NCBI RefSeq assembly: GCF_950295315.1 | Contig: NC_080164.1 | Coordinates: forward strand, 13,857,659-13,921,658 | DNA length: 64,000 bases | Direction: 5' to 3' | Source: Erinaceus europaeus | Lineage: Eukaryota > Chordata > Mammalia > Eulipotyphla > Erinaceidae | Shown here: positions 52,241 to 63,052 of the stretch, piece after piece | Numbering within the stretch: the stretch's first letter is position 1 | Layout: each line of letters opens with the position of its first letter | The notes under the pieces: generated by a model | Database searches by the model: none | What the model was told of the DNA's origin: nothing | The model's input: only the letters and a program-made list of their open reading frames with translations | Made by a program: the position numbers and the translations under genes

Positions 52241-52241
52241 G
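52122..52241. repeat. (TTTC)n microsatellite
   Basis: About 24 near-perfect TTTC units after a degenerate CTTT start. Confidence 0.97.
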
Positions 52242-52691
52242 AAAATTCTCTCTGGGGAGCCCATCATTGGCCTCCTCAAGGTCTTCTAGCCCATTGTCTC
52301 AAAGAAGTAATGATTTGTTTTTTACGCTCCCAGAGTCTGTGTCCATTTTCTCCTCTCAGCACTAGATTAAAGACACCAAGTCCATCTTTCTTTTTACCCC
52401 TTCTCTGGAGTTCCTTTCTTGGTTTGAATTTAGAGCTGCACTGTACACATGCAGACATTGTATGTTGGGAGGGAGGGCTGGGAAGGGCTATCTAGTGTCT
52501 GCTACTCAGATGCCCACTTGACTCCCTTCCGGAAAGGCTGGGACAACGCTGGGATCTGCCCCAGAGATCCGAAGTGGGGACAAGCACCCATGGAGGGTGG
52601 GGACCATGGAAAATACCGGAAATCCAAAGAGATGTTCTCTGCAAAAGATTGCACCTTTCTTTTCTTCTACCCTCTCCCCTTCTCTTTCTAG
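52242..52691. other. unique sequence ending in a strong polypyrimidine tract
   Basis: No repeat recognised. The last 35 bases before 52692 are almost all C and T and end TTTCTAG, a good splice acceptor context on the + strand. Confidence 0.4.
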
Positions 52692-52802
52692 GCTGCCTGG
52701 CCCCCCAGGAATGCTCATGCTGTTGCCCTGAGTGTTGGCGGCCACCGAGGGTTTTGCATCCTGGGGTCGAATCCTGAACTCGCCAGAGACGGGCGGCACA
52801 AG
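52692..52802 (+). other. candidate exon, unproven
   Basis: A 111-base segment (37 codons) lies between a strong acceptor (polypyrimidine tract ending CTAG at 52691) and a good donor, AAG then GTAGGT at 52803. The first frame is stop-free throughout, the other two contain stops. The encoded peptide is not recognised. The right part, CATCCTGGGGTCGAATCCTG, resembles MIR (CTGGGTTCGAATCCCGG), so it may be an exonised or simply accidental MIR scrap rather than an ancient exon. Confidence 0.25.
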
Positions 52803-53165
52803 GTAGGTTCTCTGCTCAGCCCGCCGACTGACGCTTCGTGTTGTTGTGGAGGGTGTAAGGGAGGCGTGGCGCAGGGGCTCTTGGGGGTGAGATTTCTGTC
52901 ATGGTTGTGTTATAACCGGTGCCCAGAGCCTACCTAGGCCATCTGGGCCAGGACCCTCTTTGAAGAAACACTCAAAACACTTCTGTGCTTTTCCTCCCTG
53001 GACCCCAGGTACCCCGGCAGGCTGGCTTTGGGGGCAGCAACAAGAGAACCTCTAAGCTCCTCAAAAACTGAAATGTTTCTCTTGTTCCTTAACTTTTACG
53101 TTGTTGACTTAGTATTGCTAAGTGGTGTTCAAGGACTATTTGTTCATTAGAAAGATATTTCAGAA
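52803..53165. other. unique sequence
   Basis: Nothing recognised apart from the donor-like GTAGGT at its start. Confidence 0.5.
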
Positions 53166-53219
53166 GTTGGTGCTGGGGCAGGGAGGTGGCGCACCCAGTG
53201 AAGTGTACACATTATAAAA
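53166..53219 (+). mobile_element. S1 head fragment
   Basis: GGGGCAGGGAGGTGGCGCAC and GTGTACACATTATAAAAT are an S1 head without body. A complete S1 follows immediately. Confidence 0.7.
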
Positions 53220-53230
53220 TATGGTGCCTG

Positions 53231-53690
53231 TGGGGCCAGGTGGTGGCACACGCCCTTAAGTGTGCATATCACCATGCACGAGGATCCAGGTTCAAGCTCC
53301 TGCCCCCACCTGCAGGGAAGACTCTTCATGAGTGGTGAAGCATATCTGCAGGTGTCTGTCTTTCTCTCTCCCTCTTTGTTTTTATTTTATTTTATTTTTT
53401 AACCAGAGCTCTGGCTTATGGTGGTGTGGGGGATTGAACCTGGGACTTTGGAGCCTCAGCCATGAGGTTCTGTTTGCATAACCATTATGCTATCTACCCT
53501 CCACCCTTCTCTCTCCCTCTTTATCTCCCCTCCCATCTCAATTTATCTCTGTCCTATAAAGTAAAAATAAAATAGAAAGAACAAAAAAAGGAAAAAGTTG
53601 CTGCTGGGAGCCCTGGGTTCATAGAGCTGGCACTGAGCGCCAGTGATAACCCTGGTGGCAATAAAAAAAAAAGTAAAATAAAATAAAATT
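53231..53690 (+). mobile_element. S1ext SINE split by S3
   Basis: GGGGCCAGGTGGTGGCACAC, B box CCAGGTTCAAGCTCC; after the S3 insert the pyrimidine body continues to CTGTCCTATAAAGTAAAAAT and the extension GCTGGGAGCCCTGGG to AACCCTGGTGGC. Confidence 0.92.
53378..53506 (-). mobile_element. S3 SINE, antisense, inside S1ext
   Basis: Bounded by identical TTCTCTCTCCCTCTTT at 53362-53377 and 53507-53522. AACCAGAGCTCTGGCTTATG, GGGGGATTGAACCTGGG, and TGCATAACCATTATGCTATC. The perfect 16-base duplication makes this one of the youngest insertions here. Confidence 0.95.
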
Positions 53691-54160
53691 TTAAAAGATG
53701 ATGCCTGAAGTTATATAAATGACTTGTAATCAGAATCCCCAAAATAAGCATTTTAATGCCTCCTTCCAGACTCTCTTCCTCTGCACACACACAGTGTGTG
53801 TGCACATGTTTAGACACATGATGTTCACCTGCACACTTGCACATGCAAAGTAGGCACGCACGTTGGGGGTACACACGCGGCGGGGCACTGCATGTCCTTC
53901 TCGGTGGCGTGTTGCTATTGTCTTCACACTATGCTACCAAAGGTCCCTTTTCTGTGGCAACAGGAACCTCACGTCCTATGATGTAGATACTGACACAGTT
54001 AAACTGGGTGCCAGCGGTGGAAGGTGGTGGATTTTAAACATTCCGCTCTTAACCAATAAACGGCGAGTTGGCACCTGCATCTTGGCACAGTCATCCAAGT
54101 ATGCTTGGGATTTGGTTTGTAGAGGTCTGGCCTGAGATGGTGACAGGGAGGTTATAGAGA
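53691..54160. other. unique sequence
   Basis: No repeat family recognised. It includes a short CA/TG-rich patch at 53780-53840. Confidence 0.5.
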
Positions 54161-54161
54161 C

Positions 54162-54365
54162 CATGAGGCAGGTCTGCGGGTCTCTCTCTCTCTCCCCCCA
54201 CTTACCTCCCTCTCCTCTCTCAATTTCTCTCTGTCCTGTCCAATAAAATAGAAAGGAAGAAAGGCAAAGAGAGAGTTGACCGTCAGGAGTGGTGGATTTG
54301 TAGTGTCAGCACCAAAGCCCAGCAATAACCCTGGTGGGAAATAAAATAAAATAAAATAAAGTAAA
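54162..54365 (+). mobile_element. ERI SINE with extension, 5'-truncated
   Basis: Starts within the body at GAGGCAGGTCTGCGGG, then CTGTCCTGTCCAATAAAATAG, CCGTCAGGAGTGGTGGATT, and CCCAGCAATAACCCTGGTGG, ending in AAATAAAATAAAATAAA. Confidence 0.88.
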
Positions 54366-55913
54366 ATAGAAGAAGAATTATAAATGAATAAGTAAAGCCT
54401 GACCCACAGGATAAGCTCTCTTCTCCTGGGCTGGTGTCAGGGCTTTCCCGTGAGCTCTGTTGCTGGAAGAGCTGCCTGCGTGGAGGAGGTCACAGTGGCC
54501 CATCTGTCCTTCCCTCTCACTCAGATCCTCACGAGAAGCACCCCTGACAGCAGCTCAGACACACCACTCTCCTGAGCCTGTGTCACGGTATCTCAGATTG
54601 AATCGTGTTGTAACAGATCCACTTCTTGTTTGCCTCTCCTGCGTCGAAACAGGGCCCTCAGCCCTGGCTGCATATTAAAATCACCCAGGGAAATCTCAAG
54701 AATCTGAGAGCCAGGCTTCCGCTGAATAAGTGTGTGCAGATCCTCTCGGGATGGGGCCCTTCTCCTCGGAGAAGTTTCCAGGTTGGGGCAGTGCCCAGCC
54801 TACAGATGCAGATGGCTTCAGAGAGCCCCACCCCCACACCCCATTTCCTGCTCTCATACCTGTTGTCCTGCTCTGCATCTTGGCCTTGTATGCAAGAACC
54901 ACAGGACAGGGGACTTCTTGCTTCTCTCTGGCTGAGCTTGAGCTCACACCTTCCAGACTGGGAGTTGGGGTCCCACTTCTCCACCCACACCCTGGGGATT
55001 TGCAACTTGTTCTGCCAAGAACCCCTCACCCATAAATGGTCCGTAAATGAGAGCTCACTCTGCTCTCAGCATCTGTGGGGAACAGGGGGCTGGGGGCCAA
55101 GCTAGGGGCCTGCAGGGGCGGGATTCAGAGCATACTCTACCCAAGACAGAGGCTGGGCCAGCCGTCCCTGCCCTCTTGGGTCTGTGGCCCTGGACCCCAC
55201 AGTGGACGGCATGCCGAGGTCATTCTCCGGCTGAAGGCCTGGTGGTGAGGAGAGACAGGTCTTTCACCGTTTCCAGGAGCAGAAGGCTCAGGAAGTGGTA
55301 GGAAGTAACCATGGGGACATGGGACGGTTTGAGCTGTTTCCAGCTATTCAAGAAGCCCCCCCCCCACTCTGCTGACCTTTGTGTCTGCTGGGCCTGCTGT
55401 CCACAGGAGGAGTAGCTGGTCCTCAGGCAGGCCACCACAGGGACTGAGAGAGGAGCAAGCTGGGGAGATGCTATGGTGTCCGTCTCTCACCTGGCTCGGC
55501 CCGGCCAGGGAGGTCTGCATAGCTTTCCAGATGTGTGACAGGGACAGGCCTTTGTCCCACTGCTCCAGCCTGCCCCTCAGTGCTCCTGAGTCAGGCTCAC
55601 TTCTGTGGCCCAAGTGTAACAGTGAGACCATAAGTGACCCCAGGCCCCAGGAGATACAGATGACCGTGCTGTCCTGGGATCCCACCAAGCAGAAGCTTGG
55701 CAAGAACAGAGCCTCTTAGCAGTGAGAACCCTGGCCCTGGAGCCCCCGCCTGACCCCTGTGCAGATGTGAGACTTGGCCCTGCAGCCGGGGGCAGCTGCT
55801 GGTCTCGCAGGAGAGGCCATGATGGACTAGAGAGGAGCCTTGTGGCATAACCAGCTAAGCCCACTCGCCAGGGTTCCTGGCACCCTGGCAGAGAGCTCCT
55901 TCCTGGGTGGCTT
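54366..55913. other. unique GC-rich sequence
   Basis: Repeat-poor 1.5 kb with large overlapping open frames (up to 159 codons) on both strands. These are expected from GC content, and none shows a recognisable domain. No exon could be supported. Confidence 0.45.
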
Positions 55914-56078
55914 ACTTTCTTTTTTTTTTTTTAAGATTTTATTTATTTATTAATGAGAAACACAGGAGGAGAGAGAAACAGCCAGACATCACTCTGATAC
56001 ATGTGCTGCCAGGGATCGAACTCAGGACCTCATGCTTGAGAGTCCAATGTGTTATCCACAGCGCCACCTCCTGGGGCA
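55914..56078 (-). mobile_element. S4 SINE, antisense
   Basis: Flanked by CCTGGGTGGCTT at 55902-55913 and 56080-56091. T run, TTATTTATTAATGAGAAACA, GTACATGTGCTGCCAGGG, ATCGAACTCAGGACCTCATG, and AGCGCCACCTCCTGG. Confidence 0.93.
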
Positions 56079-56091
56079 CCCTGGGTGGCTT

Positions 56092-57375
56092 TCTAAGAGG
56101 AAGCATGGCTGGTGCTTCAAAGCCCTCTGAGAAGGAGAGTGGATAGAGCCCACGAGAGACAGGCCCACGAGAGACGGGCCCACGAGAGGCCAGGTAGTTC
56201 TGATCCACAATCCTGAAGACGCCTGCCCAGGCCCCCTTCCCACCGCTAACTGGATGCAGTCAGATGGGGCTGTGGTCTTGGCCTTTGGGAAACCCCCCAC
56301 TTGGCCCCAGCTTTGAAGGATGCGAGAGGAGGAACTCTGGTTCCTGTTTAGCTCGAAGGACTCAGCTGACCAGGAAGCAAAGGTCAGTCTCGAAGTGAGA
56401 GGTTAAAAGTCACAGTGGAGGAAGTGGGACCGAGTGGCTGAGAGGAGGTTGAACCCCAGACCGTAGGCCAGTGATGGGGGTTCTGTGAACCTCAGTTCTA
56501 TCGGGTTGGAGGGATGTTTGAGGGGTGTTGGCACAGCCCCACGCACTAGCACTCAGCACCTGCCACCCATCCAGAGACTCACTCCAGGGAAGGGACTCTA
56601 AGGATGGGGCCCATGCTGCCCCCCTCAAGGTGAGGAGGGCTCTTTCCCCTCAACCAGGCTCTAAGGGCTGATTGTTTATTGCAGGCTTAGCCCATCTCTG
56701 GAGTTATAAATTATTTATCAGATAATGACTTCATAATTGTTTATGGCAGATGCCCCAAGGACATGCTGACATGCCTTCTGAAGCTACTGTGCTAATTATG
56801 GTGGTGTCCTAGCAGCCCACAGGTGGCTACGGCCACCCCCCCCCCTCCGCAGTGTCACCGCTGGGGACACAGGCTGACTGGCCCTAGGGGACCTGTCTGA
56901 AATCTGACACCTCTCCATAGAGGTGAAGCAGAGCCAGAGGCAGGCAGGGACAGTCCCCAAAACCGCTAGTGGCCATGTGTCTGCTGGGGCTCAGTGGACT
57001 GGGCAGGGCAGGGTGAAGGCATGAGGGAGGGGGTCGGTGTGTGAAACGGGGCTGTGATGAGTCTGGGAGACCTCCCCTCCCCCCAGATGTGAAGAAGAGG
57101 GGACCCAGCAGCCTCAATGAGCATGGAGAGAGGAGGGACAGCCAGCTACCTGGTAGCACAGGTGCCCTGCTTGACAAAGCCTTCAGGAGTCAGGGCTGCA
57201 GGTTGAGGACGGGAGACCCAGACATCTCCTTGAAGGTCCCCATGAGAGTGTGAGTTAAACCCATGACTCAGCCAGGATCCGAGGCCCTTGAAAGAAGAAC
57301 TTTGCCCAAGTAGAAAACCCCGGTTCATGTCCCAGGGGCTGTCCTGCACTATCTCATGCCAACCTCATGCCCATC
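56092..57375. other. unique sequence with conserved-looking AT core
   Basis: 56650-56815 contains GAGTTATAAATTATTTATC, TAATGACTTCATAATTG and GTGCTAATTATGG in a GC-rich surround. It has homeodomain-type TAAT cores and no repeat match, so it is a candidate regulatory conserved element. The tandem GAGA(C/G)(A/G)GGCCCAC motif near 56154-56192 repeats three times. No gene recognised. Confidence 0.45.
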
Positions 57376-57500
57376 ACAGGAGGGAGGTGTTATTATCATC
57401 CTTACTCTCCAGATGGGGAAACTGAGGCACGAGGAGACTCACTGATGTGCAAGTCCAGTTGCATAGTGTAAGGTTAAGGGGCAGGACTGGGGCTAGGACC
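57376..57500 (-). mobile_element. MIR, antisense
   Basis: CTCCAGATGGGGAAACTGAG followed by GCACGAGGAGACTCACTGA and CAGGACTGGGGCTAGGACC is reverse-complement MIR core (CAGATGAGGAAACTGAGGCA). Confidence 0.85.
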
Positions 57501-57554
57501 CCAGGTATCTGTATTCTTGCCAGTACACTGTGCAGTTTGTTGTAAATATATTCC

Positions 57555-57616
57555 AAAGGAAGGAAGGAAGGAAGGAAGGAAGGAAGGAAGGAAGGAAGGA
57601 AGGAAGGAAGGAAGGA
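57555..57616. repeat. (GGAA)n microsatellite
   Basis: About 15 AAGG/GGAA units, nearly perfect. Confidence 0.97.
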
Positions 57617-57663
57617 ATGTTGTGAGGTCCCCTTGAACATAGAACACACATTTATTTCTCTCT

Positions 57664-57824
57664 ATTTTAAAAAGTATTTTATTTTATTTATTTTAATGAG
57701 AGAGAGACAGAGAGAGACCAGAACACTGCTCAGTTCTGGCTGATGGTGGTGTTGGAGTTGAACCTGGGACCTCAGAACCTCAGGCCTGGGAGTCATTTGC
57801 ACAGCCATTATGCTGTCTCCCCAG
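57664..57824 (-). mobile_element. S3 SINE, antisense
   Basis: TTATTTTAATGAGAGAGAG, CCAGAACACTGCTCAGTTC, AGTTGAACCTGGGACCTC, and CATTATGCTGTCTCCCC. Confidence 0.9.
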
Positions 57825-58515
57825 CCCAGAATATAAATTTCTAAGTGGCATGAATGTGAAGTGGAGCTTGTTGAGAGCCTGACCCGGCACCTGACAATAA
57901 GGGCAGAGGAGGCATTAATGGCCACTGTTTCCCCTGTGGCTGTGATGTCCCTCAGAGCAAACACAGGTGACAGGTGAGAGGGACTAAACAAGATGCTTCT
58001 GAGTGAAGCACCTGGGCCAGCTGCTCCTCTCAGAAACATTCGAGAGCCTTCTCTGCACCAGGCTTTGGGGAGGATCCCAGGGACTGAGACACAGCCCCCT
58101 CCTCTGAGAGCTGCCAGCTGTCTCGTCAGGAAGACAGGAAAACAGCAAGTTGCCCGGGATGGAGGGAATTCTGGGGGACACAGAAGGCAGAGGGGCTGTG
58201 GGGCAGATGCCAGGAGCTCAGCTAGCAGCCTCCTGAGTGACACAGGCTGCATGGAGGCCTCAGCTCTGCTGGGCTGCTCTCTGGCCTCACAGTGCTCACA
58301 GTGGGTGGGGGTGACCCTCAAGGGCTCTGGGCAGAGAGATCACTCCCCCCTCCCCTTTCATCCAGGAAAAACCAGAGGGCTGCAGGAGGAAAGCTCCCCC
58401 CCCCCCCCCCCCCCGTGTGACCTGAAGGCACTGCACTGGGAGACAGGAGGGACAGACAGAAGAGAAGGGAGATTCTAGAAGTGAGGTGCGAGGGGCAGAG
58501 GGCTCTCTGGAGGGG
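57825..58515. other. unique GC-rich sequence with C run
   Basis: No gene recognised. An uninterrupted C run lies at 58397-58414, where sequencing or assembly length is often unreliable. Confidence 0.5.
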
Positions 58516-59497
58516 CTGTGTGAGCGTGCCTGCATCTGCACATGCGTGCACATGGATGTGTTCCTCTGTGTGTGTGCATGTGTGATGTGATGTGATGTAT
58601 GTCATGTGCTTGTGTGGGCACCTGGGCTCTCTGCCCCTGTGCATGTGTCTGAGTGAGTGAGAGTGAGTAAATGTGTGAGTGAGTGAGTGAGTGTGAGTGT
58701 GCGTGAGTGTGTGTGTCTGTGTGTGTGTGCATGTCTGTGTGTGTGCATGTCTGTGTGTGAGTGTGTGTGTCTGTGTGTCTGTGTGTGTGTCTGTGTATGT
58801 GCATGTCTGTGTGTGTGCATGTCTGTGTGTCTGTGTGTGTCTGTGTGTGTGAGCGTGTCTGTGTGTGTGCATGTCTGTGTGTGTGCATGTCTGTGTGTGA
58901 GTGTCTGTGTGTGTGCATGTCTCTGTGTGTGCATGTCTGTGTGTGTGCATGTCTTTGTGTGAGTGTGTGTGTGTGTCTGTGTGTGAGTATGTGTCTGTGT
59001 GTCTCTGTGTGAGTGTGTGTCTGTGTGTGTGCATGTCTGTGTGTATGTGCATGTCTCTGTGTGAGTGTGTGTCTGTGTCTGTGTGTGTCTGTGTGTCTGT
59101 GTGTGTCTGTGTGTGTGAGCATGTCTGTGTGTGTGCATGTCTGTGTGTGTTCATGTCTTGTGTGAGTGTGTGTCTGTGTGTGTGCATGTCTCTGTGTGTG
59201 CATGTCTGTGTGTGTGCATGTCTTTGTGTGAGTGTGTGTCTGTGTGTGAGTATGTGTCTGTGTGTCTCTGTGTGAGTGTGTGTCTGTGTGTGTGCATGTC
59301 TGTGTGTGAGTGTGTGTCTGTGTGTGTGTCTCTGTGTGTGTGTGCATATCTGTGTGTGAGTGTGTGTCTGTGTGTGTGACTGTGTGTGTGCATGTCTGTG
59401 TGTGAGTGTGTGTCTGTGTGTGTGTGCATGTCTCTGTGTGTGTGCATGTCTGTGTGTGAGTGTGTGTGTGTGTCTGTGTGTGTGTGTGTCGGGGGGA
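58516..59497. repeat. 1-kb TG-rich minisatellite
   Basis: Variable units built from GTGTGTGCATGTCTGTGTGT and GAGTGTGTGTCTGTG. A longer block including CATGTCTTTGTGTGAGTGTG starts at 58948 and recurs at 59217 (269 apart), so segmental duplication extended the array. Stop-poor frames of up to 290 codons on the minus strand (His/Thr-rich) and 124 on the plus strand (Val/Cys-rich) are artefacts of the repeat. Confidence 0.93.
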
Positions 59498-60165
59498 GCC
59501 CCAGGGTGGTGAGCCTGGCTGGAGGCTGGAGGTGCAGAGAGAGATTCACTTCCTTCTACTCCAACTCACGACTCAGCAGCAGGACACCTGGAGCACTATG
59601 CATTGCATTGCAGAGAGTCTTGAACTGGTGCTAAACAAACATAAATAAATAATCACACTGTTTATTTTAAGCTGGGGAGCTAGGACGCCTCCTCTCTGCT
59701 CTAATGGGAGGGTGAGGTGCTGGGGCTATTGGTGGAGGCAGGGGGGCTCCTTGCAGGCCTGTGAGCACCGCTCTGCCCCTCCCCACATCCTGACATTCAG
59801 ACATTCTTCCCACCTCCAGCACCTGCCGGAGTACCTGCAGAAGGGTGTCAGGCTCGCCATCACCTCCCTCACTGTTACTGGGCTACTTTGTAAAGTCAGG
59901 AATGTGCTTTTAATGGTTTTGTGTTGTTGTTGCTACCTTGCACACCACACCGAGGCTTTTATCTAAATGAGCTGCTACAAAGCACAAGAGGGGCGGAGAG
60001 GGTTGCTAGGCTGCATCTGCCTCCCACAGGTGGGCTCCCTGGCTTCCCCCATTCTCCTGTGCAGCTGCCAGACTCACTTACATGCAGATCACAGCAGTGC
60101 CTCCCAGTGGTCCTGATGAAACTTCTTGGCAGGGAGCCCAGGCCGGTGATCTGTTCCCTCTTGAT
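59498..60165. other. unique sequence, weak exon-like patch
   Basis: An open + frame at 59712-59966 includes a segment after CCCACCTCCAG (59820) reading HLPEYLQKGVR, but the donor is poor and I do not recognise the peptide. 59880-59965 is AT-richer and complex. Confidence 0.3.
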
Positions 60166-60169
60166 CTTG

Positions 60170-60285
60170 GTGGCCCAGGAAGGAGACCACTCAAATGTGA
60201 GCTCTAGGTTAGGGGTGCTTCGAGTCTGGCCTGCCATGTACTAGGTGCTCAAGAAATACTCGCTGAGTGAATGGGTGGTCTTCCA
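60170..60285 (+). mobile_element. L2 3' end
   Basis: CTGGCCTGCCATGTACTAGG, TGCTCAAGAAATACTCGCTG and AGTGAATGGG match the L2 terminus (GGCACATAGTAGGTGCTCAA, TAAATATTTGTTGAATGAAT). Confidence 0.7.
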
Positions 60286-61487
60286 TTGTTATAGGATTGT
60301 CAGGCAGAAAGAGGGGACGCCCCAGGCTTCCATGCAGGAAACTGTGTTTATTCTGCGTCCACAAAAGCAGTGGTGCTGGCCCTTTTGTACGGTTGCCAGC
60401 CTTCCCCTAGTAACTCGCAGCAACAGGCTTCACAGGTGATTTGGCTTTTGTATATCTACAGAGAGTGCACCTTGTTTGGGTTATCAGCACACTTGGGCAG
60501 AAGGAGCAGATTCTCAGGCCACAGACCAAGGCCACTTGGATGACAGCGGTAGAAAATGCTGTTTGTGCTGAGAGGAAGGGGGTGATGGCTGCCAACTGCA
60601 GGTTTCTTTAGCTGAGAAGTTAAGCCTTGCTGTTCTCTTTAAAGCTAACCCTTGTTTACCTCACCATAGCATTTTGTAAAAGCCCTGCTGTTGCCTTAGG
60701 TCCCCTGACGGAAGAAGGGGCTTACTGGCTGGACTGCCAGCACTTCCGGGGCAGGGCTTTTCTCTGACCTCTCTGGACACTGGGCCTGGACCAGTACACT
60801 GCGTGATTGCCATTATCTGCTTGAATGAATGACTGGACACTGACAGACCCTTTTGTTCTGTTGGGTATTATTCCTTCTCCAGCCCCAATGCTCCTGGTGC
60901 TGTCTTGTTTGAGAGAGAAATAGAACAAACTGATAATCTGAAGACAAGAGTGCCTAAGTTCCTTGGGGTCAGGTGTGAATATATCAAATCTCCCATAAGG
61001 GACAGAAGCCCCCAAATAGAGGAGCACCCCACACACAGCCCTAACATATCTGTATGTGCCACTGTACTAGCTGAATCAGTGCTGTGTGTGTGCGTGTGTG
61101 TGTGTATAAGTTGGCTTGAGACATCTTGGGCAGAGCTTGCAGAGTGCAGACTGGGTGTCAGTCCCATGCTCCCCATCCCCGGTGCCCTCCTGCAGGGCAC
61201 TAAGTCAAGCTCGTTCCTGGCAGGCAGGTCCAGCCACTGGGGCAGGTGCAAGGCAAGGAAGGAGGCAGCCGCCTGCAGAGTCAGACTCGGCCTCTACCAG
61301 AATAAACCAGGTTTGCAGATAAGCTGTTTCTAGCCCAGGTGCCCAAGGAGGCTGTGAACCCATCTCCTAGCGGCACTACTGGGGGCTTCACCCACCCCTC
61401 ACTGAGAGCAGCTACCCTCCATGGGTGGGCGTGCACCCTGAAAAGCTTTGCACCCAGAAATGGAGGGTAGCTTACAAGGCAGCGTGT
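60286..61487. other. unique sequence with GT run
   Basis: No gene recognised. (GT)n at about 61085-61106. Frames of 127-142 codons on both strands overlap each other and contain the GT run, so they are not credible genes. Confidence 0.45.
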
Positions 61488-61690
61488 GTGGGGCTGGTCC
61501 ATGGCACACCTGGTTGAGTGTCCATGTTACAGTATGCAAGGATGCGGGCTCAAGCCCCCGGCTCCCACCTGCAGGGTGGGGGCTTTGCAAACATTGAAAC
61601 AGTGCTGCAGCCGTCTCTGCCTTTATCTCCCTAACTCCCACCACCCCCCTCTCGATTTCTGTCTATCTAATAAATAAATTATTCTTTTAA
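61488..61690 (+). mobile_element. S1 SINE
   Basis: GGGGCTGGTCCATGGCACAC, CTCAAGCCCCCGGCTCCC at the B box, GCTGCAGCCGTCTC, and ATCTAATAAATAAATTATTC. Confidence 0.87.
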
Positions 61691-61751
61691 AGTAGGAACC
61701 CCCTCCCCAAAGAAAAGGTGGCATGTAACTCAAATATTATTCCACAGTAGG

Positions 61752-61875
61752 AGAGTGACTGGAGACACTGTGCAGTGGTAGAGTGCAGGACTTGAATGCT
61801 CGAGGTCTGAGGTTCAGACCCTGACACTGCGTATGCCAGTGTGCTGCTCTGGTTCTCTCTTGTTGGCTACATAAA
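61752..61875 (+). mobile_element. S5-like SINE
   Basis: GAGTGACTGGAGACACTGTG, CAGTGGTAGAGTGCAGGAC, the B box GAGGTTCAGACCCTG, GCTGCTCTGGTTCTCTC, and ACATAAATCTC. Confidence 0.68.
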
Positions 61876-62448
61876 TCTCAAAGAGACAACAAAGAGCGTT
61901 GGAGAAGGGCAAAGGTGAGAGCCAGAAGTGGGGTCAGGGGCTTCTGCCTCCCGGAAGCCTGCCACAGAGCCCACATCCACTTCCGGTGGGTCAGATATGA
62001 CTACAGACCCAGCCCTGCCCCTGACCAGGGTGTCTCCCTTCCAAACTGCCACCGAGAACACTCCCACAGTCATGGAGGCACTTCTCTGAGCTATGACAAC
62101 AAGCAGTGACAGCCTCGGGGCTCCCAGACGGGGTGCTCTGTCACACCTGTTCACTTGTTCCCTGTTCTGTGCTGGGTGCCGGGAAGAGTTGCCTCCGGCT
62201 GCTCTGATGTGGCCTGGAGGAGGAGTCCGGGCCAATCCTGTGACCCAGGGACTTGGAGGGACCTTGACACTAAATAAGCCAGTAAGCCCCAGGGACTTGG
62301 AGGGACCCTGCCACCAAAGCCCAAATCCAAAGATCTCCAGGGATGGAAATTCCATCAGCTCCTTTCTCCCAGCGCCTGTGGCTCCCATGCCCTCTTCTGC
62401 TATCTGACCTAAATATCTCTCCTTGTTGCCATTTAAGCCCATTTTCCT
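61876..62448. other. unique sequence
   Basis: CCAGGGACTTGGAGGGACC occurs twice (62246 and 62289), a short local duplication. The 191-codon minus-strand frame (61867-62442) has no motif and starts in the SINE, so I do not call it. Confidence 0.45.
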
Positions 62449-62500
<52 letters not shown>

Positions 62501-62503
62501 TCA
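62449..62503. repeat. (TTTC)n microsatellite
   Basis: About 13 pure TTTC units. Confidence 0.97.
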
Positions 62504-62848
62504 TTTCTTTGAAGACCCCAGCGGCCACTGTGGCAGCCTCAGCCAGAGGCCGTGAAAAGCGTCCAGAAAACCTGCCTCTACTCCTCTGCTCAGGATGCAG
62601 GAGTCCTGGCTGCCCCAGGGTCTTGGGGGGTGGGGGGCAGCAGTAGAGACCTCCCAGTGAGTGGGCAGAACACTGAGGTGGCCCCTGGGGATGGGGGAGG
62701 ACTTATCTCTGTAGAAAGATGCTGAGGTGTGAAGGGATTAGCACCCTCCTGGGTCTGCCCAGGGTTCTGAAGAAGATTCTTAGAAGAACCCCAAGTGAGT
62801 TCTCATCCCCTTCAAGTGCCCCGTGTAGGTCTGAAAGTAAGTTCTCTT
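62504..62848. other. unique sequence
   Basis: Nothing recognised. Short G runs at 62624-62637. Confidence 0.5.
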
Positions 62849-63052
62849 GGGCTGGGAGATATCTCACCCAGTAGAGCACATATGTACATGTCTTACTGTG
62901 TGTAAGGTCCTGGGTTCAAGCCCTGGCACTATTAGGGAGAACATATGTGGATGGTGCCAGGGGAGCTGGGTGGGTGGTGGAGCGGTGCTCCGTTCTATCT
63001 ATCTATCTATCTATCTATCTGCCTATCTCTCTCTCTCCAAAAAATGAAAAAG
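62849..63052 (+). mobile_element. S5 SINE with ATCT expansion
   Basis: GGGCTGGGAGATATCTCACC, GTAGAGCACATATG, the B box CTGGGTTCAAGCCCTGG, GATGGTGCCAGGGGAGCTGG, then (ATCT)n at about 62996-63021 in the pyrimidine body and an A-rich end. Confidence 0.87.

Noticed and set aside
57662..58321. 219-codon minus-strand open frame
   Set aside because: Its C-terminal third is an S3 SINE read in sense orientation, and the rest has no recognisable domain.
58318..59347. Overlapping minus-strand frames of 178-290 codons rich in His and Thr
   Set aside because: They are the reverse complement of the TG-rich array. Every frame of the repeat is nearly stop-free, and there is no non-repeat protein context.
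59712..59966. Exon-like HLPEYLQKGVR segment after a CCTCCAG acceptor
   Set aside because: The donor is weak, the peptide is not recognised and there is no neighbouring exon. Kept only as a comment in the region entry.
2260..63052. tRNA genes suggested by many A and B boxes
   Set aside because: All lie in dispersed SINE heads followed by the same body and A-rich tails. None folds into a complete tRNA that I can defend.
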